Of a DNA stretch of 44,540 nt, positions 36,507 to 44,540 are shown in pieces. Origin of the DNA: an uncultured Gemmatimonadota bacterium (GTDB taxonomy: Bacteria; Gemmatimonadota; Gemmatimonadetes; Gemmatimonadales; Gemmatimonadaceae); contig CAMLIT010000020.1 of the NCBI GenBank assembly GCA_946480295.1, forward strand, positions 1 through 44,540, written 5' to 3'. The position numbers and the translations under genes are program-made. The first letter of the stretch is position 1; each line of letters begins with the position of its first letter. A model generated the notes under the pieces. The model was not told where the DNA came from, did no database searches, and saw only the letters and a program-made list of their open reading frames with translations.

Positions 36507-38174
36507 CTACTGGATCGAGACGCTGCTCCCCTCGCCCGCCCGGCGCTCGCCGAACAGCCGCGCGATGATCGTGATCGCCAGCACCAGCGCGATGAGCAGC
36601 ACGCTGTACGCGGCGGCCGTGCCGAAGGACAGCGCCCGGAGCTGCGCGAGGATCTCGATCGAGATCGGCCGGTTGGCGTGCGTGTACAGCACGACGCTGG
36701 CGACGAACTCGCCGACGGCGGCGATGGCGGCGAGCATCGTCCCGGCCACGAGCCCCGGGCGCGCCGCCGGCAGGATGACGCGGCGCATGGCGAGCGGCCA
36801 CGACGCCCCGAGCCCGCGCGCCGCGTCCTCGAGCGACGGGTCCATCTGGCGCAGCGACCCCTCGACCGCGCTCGTCACGAGCGGGATGTTGCGCACGAAG
36901 TACGCGAGCGGGAGGATCCAGAAGGTGCCGACGAGGAGCACGCGCAGCTGGGCGGGATCGTTGCGGTCGAAGGTGGCGGCGAGGCCGAGGGCGATCGCCG
37001 TCGCCGGGATCGCCCAGGGGAGCGCGACGAGGAGGCGGAGGAACCGGCGTCCCGGCGCGCGCGTGAGCACGATCAGGTAGGCGACGATGAAGCAGACGAC
37101 GACGTCGGCACCGGTGGAGACGAGGGTCATGGCGACGCTGTTCGAGATCGGACGCCAGAGCTGCGGCTCCATCGCGAGCCGCCGGAAGTTGTCGAGCGTG
37201 TACTCCGGCGGAAGGATCTGGGTCGTCCACGCGCCGTCGCGCGCGAACGAGACCAGCACCACCATGGCGTGCGGCAGCACGAGGAAGGCGACGACGACCA
37301 CGGCGACGACCGGCGCCACGGCGCGCACCACCGGCGAGCGCACGCCGACGCGGGTGACCCGCCCCTTCCCGGTGAGCGCGTACTGCCGCCGTCCCTCGAG
37401 CCAGCGGAGGAGGAGGAGCGCGGCGATGGCGGCGAGCGCCAGCACGGTCGTCTCGACGTAGGCGAGCCCCATCGCGCCGTTCAGCTTCGAGACGAGGATC
37501 TGGGTCGCGAGCACGCGCTGGCCGCCGCCGAAGATGTACGGCGCGCTGAACGAGCCGAGGGCGCTCATGAAGACGAGCAGCATCGCGCCGGCGATCGATG
37601 GCGTGAGCAGCGGCAGCGTTATGCGTCCGAGGGTGCGCGCCCGTCCGGCGCCGAGCCCCGCCGCCGCCTCGTCGAGCGAACTGTCGTATCGCTCCAGCGC
37701 CGCCGAGACGAAGAGGAAGACGTACACGTACATCGTGTACGCATGGACGAAGATGATCGCCCACAGCCCGGTGAGCGTCCACGGCGGTTGGCGCAGCCCG
37801 AGCAGCCGCTGCACGGCGCGCGTGACGACGCCACTCTCGCCGTAGAGGAAGAGGAAGGCGATGACGCCCACCAGCGGCGGCAGCGCCGCGGGCAGCGTGG
37901 CCACCGCCTCGAGCAGCCGCCGGCCGCGGAACTCGACGCGCGTGAGCAGGAAGGCGAGCGGCACGCCCACGAGCAGTGCGGCCACGACCGAGCCCACCGC
38001 GATGATCAGCGTCGAGACGAGCGCCTCGCGATCGGCGGGGCTGTGGACGAAGGCGCGCCAGTCCGCCAGGCCGTGCGCGAAGCTGCCGACGACGACGGCG
38101 GCATTGGGGTAGACGACGCTCCACAGGAGCAGCGCCAACGCCCCGGCGGCGAGCCAGGTAAAACGCGGCTTCAT
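36507..38174 (-). CDS. COG1840-linked ABC importer permease, fused double form (FbpB-like)
   Basis: This 555-aa protein has about 12 membrane segments in two homologous halves. The EAA-like cytoplasmic coupling loops read LDEAAAGLGAGRARTLGRITLPLL in the first half and LEDAARGLGASWPLAMRRVILPAA in the second. This is the double-length permease used by ferric-iron, thiamine and 2-aminoethylphosphonate importers, so the fold does not fix the substrate. The start overlaps the ATPase stop (ATGA). It is the last gene of the operon; the 212-bp gap after its stop holds the kinase promoter and no strong terminator that I can see. Confidence 0.9.
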   Translation of the reverse strand: MKPRFTWLAAGALALLLWSVVYPNAAVVVGSFAHGLADWRAFVHSPADREALVSTLIIAVGSVVAALLVGVPLAFLLTRVEFRGRRLLEAVATLPAALPPLVGVIAFLFLYGESGVVTRAVQRLLGLRQPPWTLTGLWAIIFVHAYTMYVYVFLFVSAALERYDSSLDEAAAGLGAGRARTLGRITLPLLTPSIAGAMLLVFMSALGSFSAPYIFGGGQRVLATQILVSKLNGAMGLAYVETTVLALAAIAALLLLRWLEGRRQYALTGKGRVTRVGVRSPVVRAVAPVVAVVVVAFLVLPHAMVVLVSFARDGAWTTQILPPEYTLDNFRRLAMEPQLWRPISNSVAMTLVSTGADVVVCFIVAYLIVLTRAPGRRFLRLLVALPWAIPATAIALGLAATFDRNDPAQLRVLLVGTFWILPLAYFVRNIPLVTSAVEGSLRQMDPSLEDAARGLGASWPLAMRRVILPAARPGLVAGTMLAAIAAVGEFVASVVLYTHANRPISIEILAQLRALSFGTAAAYSVLLIALVLAITIIARLFGERRAGEGSSVSIQ

Positions 38175-39247
38175 GGCTCGACGAGAGCCACCGGGCGCTG
38201 GCGGAGGCGCACGCCGACCTCCGCGCGCTCGCCGAGCGCGCCGTCCGCCGTCGCGATCTCCACGCTCGTGCCGTCGCCGAGGACGACGGAGTAGCTGAAG
38301 TGGCCGCCGGCGAAGCGTCGGCTCTCCACGCGCCCGCGCCACGCGCCGGGCGTCTCGGCGCCCACGAGCTCGAGCGACTCGGGACGGAGCACGGCCAGCA
38401 TGTCGCCGGCGCCGCTCCCCTCGCGGCAGGCGACCGGCGCGCGTTGGGTGACACCCCCCAGCGTGACCGCCGCCGCGCCCCCTTCGCAGCGCGCCAGGGC
38501 GAGCGTCGAGCGCCCGATGAAGGTCGCCACCTCCACGGTGGCGGGCCGGTCGTACAGCTGCTCGGGCGTGCCGAGCTGCAGCAGCCGTCCGCGGTGCAGC
38601 ATCGCCACGCGGTCGGCGATCGCGAACGCGTCCTCCTGATCGTGCGTCACGAACACGGCGGTGACGTGCAGGCCGTGGAGCATGGCGCGGAGCTGGTCGC
38701 GCGTCGTCTGGCGGAGGCGCGGGTCCAGGTTGGACAGCGGCTCGTCGAGGAGGAGCACCGGCGGCTCGATGACGAGCGCGCGCGCGAGCGCGACGCGCTG
38801 CTGCTCGCCGCCGGAGAGCGACTGCACGGCGCGCGGGCCGACGCCGCCGAGCCCGACCCGCGCCAGCGCCTCGTCGGCGCGGCGAAGCCGCTCGCCCTTC
38901 GCCACCCTCCGCGCCTCGAGGCCGAAGGCGACGTTCTCGGCCACCGACATGTGCGGGAAGAGCGCGTAGTGCTGGAACACCATCCCGAACCCGCGCCGCT
39001 GCGGCGGATCGTGGGTGATGTCGCGTTCCGTGCCGTCGCCGCCGCGCAGCCGCACGCGCCCCGCATCGGGACGTTCGTAGCCGGCGATCATGCGCAGCGT
39101 CGTCGTCTTGCCCGAACCGGAGGCGCCGACGAGGGCGAGCAGCTCCCCCGCCTCGACGGCGAACGACACGTCCTCCACCGCCGCGCGGTCGGCGTGCTCG
39201 TACCGCCGCGTGAGTCCCTCGACGGTGAGCGCGCCGATCCCGCTCAC
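38171..39247 (-). CDS. ABC importer ATPase with C-terminal TOBE-type domain
   Basis: This 358-aa protein starts at GTG, overlapping the binding-protein stop (GTGA). Walker A is GASGSGKTT (41-49). The Q-loop lies in FGMVFQHYALFPHMSVAENVAFGL, the signature is LSGGEQQRVALARALV, Walker B is VLLLDEPLSNLD, and the H-loop is FVTHDQEDAFAIADRVAML. The C-terminal 110 residues hold a TOBE/OB-like regulatory fold (VLRPESLELVG). This is the CysA/FbpC/MalK class. It drives the double permease encoded next. Sites are intact, so it should be active. Confidence 0.92.
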   Translation of the reverse strand: MSGIGALTVEGLTRRYEHADRAAVEDVSFAVEAGELLALVGASGSGKTTTLRMIAGYERPDAGRVRLRGGDGTERDITHDPPQRRGFGMVFQHYALFPHMSVAENVAFGLEARRVAKGERLRRADEALARVGLGGVGPRAVQSLSGGEQQRVALARALVIEPPVLLLDEPLSNLDPRLRQTTRDQLRAMLHGLHVTAVFVTHDQEDAFAIADRVAMLHRGRLLQLGTPEQLYDRPATVEVATFIGRSTLALARCEGGAAAVTLGGVTQRAPVACREGSGAGDMLAVLRPESLELVGAETPGAWRGRVESRRFAGGHFSYSVVLGDGTSVEIATADGALGERAEVGVRLRQRPVALVEP

Positions 39248-40290
39248 TTGCCGCGGCAGCAGTTGCGCACGTTGGCGTCCCAGTACTTCATCCACGCATC
39301 GAGGCTGTCGGCGACGAGCTGCCGGTCGAGCGCCATCGGCTTGATCTGCGCCCGCGCCTCGCGGATCCACGCCGGCAGCGAGTCGGTCGGGATGTCGCCG
39401 CGCGCCGGGATGCGCAGGAAGCGCGTCGCCGCGTCCTGGAGCGCCGTCTTCGTCGTCACGTACTCGTAGTACTCCTTCGCCAGCGCCGGGTGCTTCGCGC
39501 CGTGCACGATCGCGATCCCGTCGACGAGCAGCGGCGTGCCGCTCGTCGGGATCCGGTACGCGATCGGGTACTTCGTGCGCTGCTGCAGCACGGCGATGTC
39601 GGGCATGTCCCAGAGGCTCACGAGCCCGTCGCCCTGGCCGAGCTGCTGGTAGAGCATCGTGGGGTTGATGACGTACTGCTTCGTGCTCGCGTCCAGCCGG
39701 CGCAGCCAGTCCCATCCCTGCTTCGTCGAGCCGGTGCGCTGGATCGACCGCTCGAGGATCGCGGCGAAGATCGCGCGCATCGAGCCGCTCGACACCGGGT
39801 CGCGGATGACGACCTTCCCCTTCCACCGCGGCTCGAGCACCGCGTCCCAGTCCGCGGGCGCCTGCACGGCGGGGACGAGCTGGCTGTTGTAGGCGATGAC
39901 CTCGGGGGTGAGATAGGTGCCGTACCAGCGGTCCTGCGGATCGTGCGCGTCCGGCGCGACGGCGCTCGCCCAGGTCGGCTTGTACGGCTCGAGCAGTCCC
40001 TCGGCGGCCGCGTGGTTGAAGGTCTCCGCGGGGGCGCCGAACCAGACGTCGGCCTGCGGGTTCGCCTTCTCCGAGCGCAGGCGGTCGAGCACGTCCTGCG
40101 AGCCGAGGTCCACCCACTGCACGTCCACGTTCGGGTGCGCCTTCTCGAATCCCTTCTCGTAGTACTCGAGCAGCTCCTTGCCGTGCGGCGAGTACACCGT
40201 GAGCACCGTACGGCCGTCGCCGCCGCACGCGGCGAGGAGCGCGACGGCGACCGCGCCAGCCGCGCGGCGGATCTCGCGATGCACGTTCAT
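39244..40290 (-). CDS. COG1840-type periplasmic binding lipoprotein
   Basis: This 348-aa protein has a basic N-terminus and the lipobox LLAAC (Cys22), so it is a membrane-anchored binding protein. The domain matches the AfuA/FbpA class: VLTVYSPHGKELLEYYEKGFEKAHPNV, ADVWFGAPAETF, YGTYLTPEVIAYNSQLV and WKGKVVIRDPVSSG. The position where ferric-binding members have a Tyr-Tyr pair (after the GxGDGxV turn) reads SLWDMPD here, so iron binding is doubtful. Alternatives in the same class include phosphonates, sugar phosphates, thiamine and polyamines. The ATG overlaps the stop of the PIG-L gene by one base (TGATG). Confidence 0.87.
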   Translation of the reverse strand: MNVHREIRRAAGAVAVALLAACGGDGRTVLTVYSPHGKELLEYYEKGFEKAHPNVDVQWVDLGSQDVLDRLRSEKANPQADVWFGAPAETFNHAAAEGLLEPYKPTWASAVAPDAHDPQDRWYGTYLTPEVIAYNSQLVPAVQAPADWDAVLEPRWKGKVVIRDPVSSGSMRAIFAAILERSIQRTGSTKQGWDWLRRLDASTKQYVINPTMLYQQLGQGDGLVSLWDMPDIAVLQQRTKYPIAYRIPTSGTPLLVDGIAIVHGAKHPALAKEYYEYVTTKTALQDAATRFLRIPARGDIPTDSLPAWIREARAQIKPMALDRQLVADSLDAWMKYWDANVRNCCRGK

Positions 40291-42917
40291 CAGCGGCGGC
40301 CCGCCGCGAGGAGGTTCACGAACAGCCGCGCCGCGCTCGGGTTGCCCGCCGGGAGCTGCCGGAAGAACGAGAGCGTCGTGTAGACGTACGTCCCGCGGCC
40401 GTAGCGCGCCACGAGGATCGCGCTCTCCAGCGGCCGCTCGCCGGTGTCGTTCATGGAGAGGAGCGTGTGGTAGCGGTGGTCGAACTGCACGGGCATGTAG
40501 GACGCGCGCTCCTGCACCCAGCGGGCGAAATCCGCGGGCCCGATCTCGTTGGGCACGTGCAGGAGGGGCGAGGCGGGATCGGTCACCCGCACCGGCGCGT
40601 CCTCCTCCGTCACGCGGTCGGTCGTGCGCGGCGCGGTCACGGGGTAGGGCATGATCCCCGGCTGCGCCATCTCCGCCTGCCCGTACTGCACGACGAGCGT
40701 GCCGCCGGCGCGCACGTACTGGAGCAGGCGGGCGTTGTTGGCCGCGAGCGCGGGGTCGGCGCCGTACGCGCGCGGGCCGACGACGATCGCGGTGAAGCGC
40801 GACAGGTCGGCCTGCGGGAGCTTCGCCGGATCGAGCAGCGTGAGCGGGATGCCCAGCTCCTCGAGCATCGGCGCCACGTTGTCGCCGACGCCGGGCACGT
40901 AGCCGACGCGGAGCGGCGACGGCAGCTTCAGGTCGACCGCCTCGATGCTCACCACCGCCGGCCGATACAGGCGCTGCGGCTGGATGTGCTCGTACTCGAT
41001 CGGGACGTAGCCGGTCTGGAAGGCGTCGTTCCCGCTCCGCGCGAGGGCGGCGATGGTGTGCGCGCCCGCGGCGAGGCGGCCGCGCACGCGGAAGTAGACG
41101 TCCGCCGCGGCGAAGGGCGCGAGCACCACCGTGCGCACGCTCGAGTCGGCGACGAGGCCGTCGGGGAGCCGGAGCGAGACGGTCGCGGTGCGCGGGGTCG
41201 TGAACGCCGACTGGAGGTGCACGCGCACCGTCCGGTCGAAGGGCGCACCGGCGCGCGCGTATTCCAGCTCCCGCTCGAGCAGCACGGCGATGCCGGGGAC
41301 GCCGGCGACCGGTCGGCGGCGCTCGCCGTGCGCGCGGTCCGCATAACGATAGACGATGGGGCGCACCGTGGCCGTCACCGGCACGCCGGCGATGCGCAGC
41401 GCCACCTCGGCGTCGGAGTAGCTCACGCGATCCTCCCCCGTCGCCATCTCGCCCACCCGTCCGCCCGCCCGCGCCGGCGAGACACGGAACATGTCACCCT
41501 GCCGCGGCGCGGCGAGCCACCACGGCTGGGCGACGGCGGCGACGTGCAGCGGCAGCGTGAGCGAGGCGCCGCTGTCGGGGCGCACGGCGATGGCGCGTGG
41601 CAGCGCGCGCGAGACGACCGGGCCGGAATCGGACGCGACGCGCGCGCCGAGCAGCTCCACGGCCGTCTTCCCCTGGTCGAAGACGCGAATGTCCACGGGC
41701 ACGCTGTCGCCGACCGCCACGAGCTCGCGCTGCGCGTCCGCCTCCACGTCCACCGCGGCGGCGTCGAGCAGCGTCCGCGTCGCGCGGTCGTGCTGGGTGT
41801 CCAGCGTGGTCGCGAAGTCGCCGAGCGGGCCGTCGCAGGTGGCGACGTGGCGCACGGTGCGGCAGTCGATCGCGCCGCGCGCCGCGTCCACGAGTCGCAG
41901 GTACGTCGCGAGGGGCGCGACCATCGGCGCCGGGTCCATGAGGTCCACCGACCGGCGCACCGCGGCGAGCGCGATCGGCAGCGAGTCGAGCGCCGCGCGC
42001 GCCCGCGCGGGGATCGGCAGCCCGGCGAAGCGCGCCAGCGTCGTGTCCATCCCGTCGAACAGCGACCCCTCGCGCGGGGTCGTTGCGCCGCCGTCGGCGA
42101 CGGCGGCGCCCGGCACCCGCGAGACCTCCAGCCGCAGGTAGTCCAGCCGCGCGCCCGGGCGCCCCATGTTGCCCTGCCCCTGCGACTCGTGCTGCGAACG
42201 GCTCTCGGCGGCGATCTCGGCGTACGACCGTCCGAGCACCGGATCGTAGGCCCCGACATTCATGGCGAGCGTCGCGCCCGTCTGGTTCCACCGCGACGAC
42301 CGGTAGAACTCGACCGCCTGCCACGGCCCCAGCCCGCTCGTCCGCGCGCGCGGGAAGCGCACCGTGTCGGCGCTCGCGTCGAACGCCTCGCGCGCGAGGA
42401 TCCCGGCCACCTGGTGGTGGCCATGGCCGTCACGCGGCGTCCCCGACCACTGCGCGATGATGACCTGCGGCCGGAAGGCGCGGATCACCGTGACGACGTC
42501 CTCGAGGATCGAGTCGCGGGGCCAGTGCTTGAACGTCTCCTCGGCGCTCTTCGAGAAGCCGAAGTCGTACGCGCGCGTGAAGTACTGCCGCCCGCCGTCG
42601 ATGCGGCGCGCCGCGAGCAGCTCCTGCGTGCGGATCGCCCCGAGCGCCGGACCGAGCTCGTTGCCGATCAGGTTCTGCCCGCCGTCGCCGCGCGTCAGCG
42701 ACAGGTACGCCGTCTCGACGTGGTGGCCCTTGGCCAGCCACGCGATCAGCTGCGTGTCCTCGTCGTCCGGGTGCGCCCCGATCACGAGCACGCGCGTCGT
42801 CACGCCCAGGCCGGCGGCCTCGTCGCCCAATGCAGTGGCGCCGCGCTCCTGGGCGAGAGAGGGACGCGGCGCTACGGCGAGGATCGCGACTGAGACCAGC
42901 AGGAGTGCGCGGTTCAA
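40290..42917 (-). CDS. Secreted PIG-L family deacetylase with C-terminal amidotransferase-like domain
   Basis: This 875-aa protein starts at TTG (42917), preceded by GAGGAAG, a good Shine-Dalgarno. A signal peptide (about 1-22, ending SLAQ) sends it out of the cytoplasm. The PIG-L/LmbE zinc motif is IGAHPDDED (His49, Asp51, Asp52) with the second motif DGHGHHQ (His165, His168). Family members remove acetyl groups from N-acetylglucosamine-type amides. The middle third is beta-rich. The last 200 residues look like a glutamine-amidotransferase-like fold (AIVVGPRAYGADPALAANNARLLQYVRAGGTLVVQYGQAE) without a visible Cys nucleophile. It overlaps the binding-protein gene by one base and follows sucA by 25 bp, so it heads a coupled uptake operon. 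Confidence 0.85.
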   Translation of the reverse strand: MNRALLLVSVAILAVAPRPSLAQERGATALGDEAAGLGVTTRVLVIGAHPDDEDTQLIAWLAKGHHVETAYLSLTRGDGGQNLIGNELGPALGAIRTQELLAARRIDGGRQYFTRAYDFGFSKSAEETFKHWPRDSILEDVVTVIRAFRPQVIIAQWSGTPRDGHGHHQVAGILAREAFDASADTVRFPRARTSGLGPWQAVEFYRSSRWNQTGATLAMNVGAYDPVLGRSYAEIAAESRSQHESQGQGNMGRPGARLDYLRLEVSRVPGAAVADGGATTPREGSLFDGMDTTLARFAGLPIPARARAALDSLPIALAAVRRSVDLMDPAPMVAPLATYLRLVDAARGAIDCRTVRHVATCDGPLGDFATTLDTQHDRATRTLLDAAAVDVEADAQRELVAVGDSVPVDIRVFDQGKTAVELLGARVASDSGPVVSRALPRAIAVRPDSGASLTLPLHVAAVAQPWWLAAPRQGDMFRVSPARAGGRVGEMATGEDRVSYSDAEVALRIAGVPVTATVRPIVYRYADRAHGERRRPVAGVPGIAVLLERELEYARAGAPFDRTVRVHLQSAFTTPRTATVSLRLPDGLVADSSVRTVVLAPFAAADVYFRVRGRLAAGAHTIAALARSGNDAFQTGYVPIEYEHIQPQRLYRPAVVSIEAVDLKLPSPLRVGYVPGVGDNVAPMLEELGIPLTLLDPAKLPQADLSRFTAIVVGPRAYGADPALAANNARLLQYVRAGGTLVVQYGQAEMAQPGIMPYPVTAPRTTDRVTEEDAPVRVTDPASPLLHVPNEIGPADFARWVQERASYMPVQFDHRYHTLLSMNDTGERPLESAILVARYGRGTYVYTTLSFFRQLPAGNPSAARLFVNLLAAGRR

Positions 42918-42942
42918 TGAGCTTCCTCGGTCTGACGGGTCT

Positions 42943-44540
42943 TCAGGCCTTCGCCGCCCCCGCCCGCCGCTTGCCGGTCGGCGTGGGGGTCAGCGCGTCC
43001 TTGACGATGCGCGCCTGCTCGACCACGTGATCGTTGTGATAGCCTTCCGCCGGGCTGGCGCGCTCCGGCCGCCCGACGTAGCGCAGGGTGACGATCGTGC
43101 CGATGTCGGCGCGCAGCCGCGGGGCGACGTACGTCCACGCCCCCATGTTGCGCGGCTCCTCCTGCGCCCACACCACCTCGTCCACGTTCGGGTAGCGGTC
43201 GACGAGCTCGGCGACCTCCTGCGGCCAGGGATACAGCTCCTCGATTCGCACGATCGCCACCTGCGCCGGCCGCTGCTCGGCGACGAGATCGTAGTAGAGC
43301 TTCCCGGTGCAGAACACGAGGCGCTTCACCCCCTCGCGGCGCTCCGACGCCGACGCGTCGTCGATCACCGGGCGGAAGGCGCCGCCGGCGAGATCCTCGA
43401 GGCTCGATGCCGCCGCGGGGAGCCGCAGCAGCGACTTCGGCTGCATGAGCACGAGCGGCCGCTTGTCGCGTCGCAGCGCCTGCAGCCGCAGCACGTGGAA
43501 GTACTGCGCCGGCGTCGACGGATAGCCGACGATCATGTTGTTCTCGGCGCAGAGCTGGAGGTAGCGCTCGAGCCGCGCGCTGGAGTGCTCCGGGCCCTGT
43601 CCCTCGTAGCCGTGGGGCAGCAGGAGCACGAGCGCCGAGCCCTGTCCCCACTTCGCGCGATCGGCGGCGAGGAACTGGTCGACGATCGGCTGCGCCACGT
43701 TGGCGAAGTCGCCGAACTGCGCCTCCCACAGCACGAGGTCCTGCGGCGCCGCCGTGCTGAAGCCGTACTCGAAGCCCATCACCGCCGTCTCGGAGAGCGG
43801 GCTGTTGAAGATCTCGAAGTCGCCCGTCGCCTGCGGCAGGTTGGCGAGGGGCGCGTACGTCTGCCCGGTGGCGACGTCGTGCAGCACCGCCTGACGATGA
43901 GAGAAGGTGCCGCGTTCGGCATCCTGCCCGCTCAGGCGGATGGTCACCCCCTGCACGAGGAGGGAGGCGAAGGCGAGCGCCTCGGCGTGCCCCCAGTCGA
44001 TGCCGCCGTTGTGCAGCGCCTCGCGCCGCCGCGGCAGCGTGCGCTGCAGGGTCGGGTGCAGCTTGAAGTCGCTCGGCCAGGTCAGCATCCGCTCGTTGAG
44101 CGAGACGAGCAGGTCGGAGCGCACCGCCGTCTCCGCCGCGGGCGCGGCGGGCGCCGCGGCCGGCGCCGCGGCCGGCGTATCGACGTGCTCGCCCACCGCG
44201 CGCTTCGTCTCCTCGAAGATGCGCGTGAGCTGCTCGGCGACCTGCTTGTCCATCGCCTTCACGTCGGCCTCGGCGACGACGCGCTCGCGCACCAGCCGCG
44301 CCGCCCACACCTCGCGCGGCGACGGGTGGTGCTTGATCAGGTCGTACAACCGGGGCTGGGTGAACGCCGGCTGGTCGGCCTCGTTGTGGCCGTGCCGCCG
44401 ATACCCCACGATCTCGACGAGGAAATCCTTCCCGAACTGCCGCCGGTACGCGACGGCGAGCCGGATCGCCGCCAGGCAGGCCTGCGCGTCGTCGCCGTTC
44501 ACGTGCACGATCGGCACGTCGAACCCCTTGGCGAGGTCGC
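42943..44540 (-). CDS. sucA: 2-oxoglutarate dehydrogenase E1 component (3' part; continues outside the window)
   Basis: The last 532 or so codons are present and the frame runs off the window's right end. Marks: VPIVHVNGDDAQACLAAIRLAVAYR (thiamine-diphosphate domain), VGYRRHGHNEADQPAFTQPRLYDLI, GQDAERGTFSHRQAVLHD, EYGFSTAAPQDLVLWEAQFGDFAN, LLLPHGYEGQGPEHSSARLER, and VFCTGKLYYDL with RIEELYPWPQ at the end. It decarboxylates 2-oxoglutarate and passes the succinyl group to E2. An Ala/Pro-rich linker (from TPAAAPAAAP) replaces part of the segment between the two thiamine-diphosphate domains and is encoded by 12-bp tandem repeats. E2 (sucB) is not in the window. Confidence 0.93.
   Translation of the reverse strand, partial: DLAKGFDVPIVHVNGDDAQACLAAIRLAVAYRRQFGKDFLVEIVGYRRHGHNEADQPAFTQPRLYDLIKHHPSPREVWAARLVRERVVAEADVKAMDKQVAEQLTRIFEETKRAVGEHVDTPAAAPAAAPAAPAAETAVRSDLLVSLNERMLTWPSDFKLHPTLQRTLPRRREALHNGGIDWGHAEALAFASLLVQGVTIRLSGQDAERGTFSHRQAVLHDVATGQTYAPLANLPQATGDFEIFNSPLSETAVMGFEYGFSTAAPQDLVLWEAQFGDFANVAQPIVDQFLAADRAKWGQGSALVLLLPHGYEGQGPEHSSARLERYLQLCAENNMIVGYPSTPAQYFHVLRLQALRRDKRPLVLMQPKSLLRLPAAASSLEDLAGGAFRPVIDDASASERREGVKRLVFCTGKLYYDLVAEQRPAQVAIVRIEELYPWPQEVAELVDRYPNVDEVVWAQEEPRNMGAWTYVAPRLRADIGTIVTLRYVGRPERASPAEGYHNDHVVEQARIVKDALTPTPTGKRRAGAAKA
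44150..44177. repeat. 12-bp tandem repeat in sucA
   Basis: GGCGCCGCGGCC occurs twice in a row plus four bases of a third copy, in frame, encoding the Ala/Pro linker of the E1 enzyme. Confidence 0.7.

Noticed and set aside
36495..38294. A 599-codon plus-strand frame opposite the permease gene
   Set aside because: Highly charged Arg/Glu/Asp mixture from antisense reading of hydrophobic codons; the minus-strand permease is clear.

Overview
The window is a GC-rich (by eye about 70 percent or more), gene-dense piece of a diderm bacterial chromosome. The outer-membrane pair tamA/tamB, several LAAC-type lipoprotein signals, the gene style (many ATGA/GTGA/TGATG stop-start overlaps, GTG and TTG starts) and the overall content resemble Gemmatimonadota. 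That placement is an inference from protein style and not a database result. I see no rRNA, tRNA, CRISPR array, transposase, phage gene or plasmid gene. It reads as ordinary vertically inherited chromosome, and no gene-free stretch exceeds 300 bases.

Layout. 1-250: upstream region with a 12-bp inverted repeat and a C-rich tract. 251-7062 (+): tamA-like Omp85 protein and tamB, overlapping by one base. 7104-8483 (-): M20 metallopeptidase. 8762-10014: divergent TetR and MarR regulators sharing an 86-bp promoter region. 9971-12888 (-): membrane PHP-domain protein followed by an ArnT-like glycosyltransferase. 12924-14972 (+): DUF255 thioredoxin-domain protein. 14997-15818 (-): lipoprotein. 15950-19704 (+): cyclase-family hydrolase, HAD phosphatase, gnd and zwf, i.e. 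an oxidative pentose phosphate operon with no recognisable lactonase gene. 19811-19996 (+): 61-aa zinc-ribbon protein. 20095-21881 (-): NarL/HisKA_3 two-component pair. 22097-25764 (-): nadB-nadA-nadC, de novo NAD synthesis. 25840-31645 (+): nucleoside-type ABC importer (binding protein, ATPase, two permeases) plus an MFS transporter. 31822-33549 (+): M30-like lipoprotein metallopeptidase. 33640-36294 (-): PAS hybrid histidine kinase and ANTAR response regulator. 36507-44540 (-): sucA (its 5' end lies outside the window), a secreted PIG-L deacetylase, and a COG1840-type ABC importer (binding protein, ATPase, double permease).

Functional themes. Central redox metabolism is concentrated here: NADPH production (zwf/gnd), NAD synthesis (nadBAC) and 2-oxoglutarate dehydrogenase. 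The other theme is envelope and uptake: TamAB, lipoproteins and two ABC importers. The most interesting leads are the pentose-phosphate operon in which a metal-dependent cyclase-family hydrolase sits where a lactonase would be expected; the secreted deacetylase translationally coupled to an importer whose binding protein appears to lack the usual ferric-iron tyrosine pair; the membrane PHP/glycosyltransferase pair; and a family of G-rich heptamer repeats placed at gene 3' ends, one of which seems to have written the C-terminal tail of NadB. None of these is proven to be a new system.
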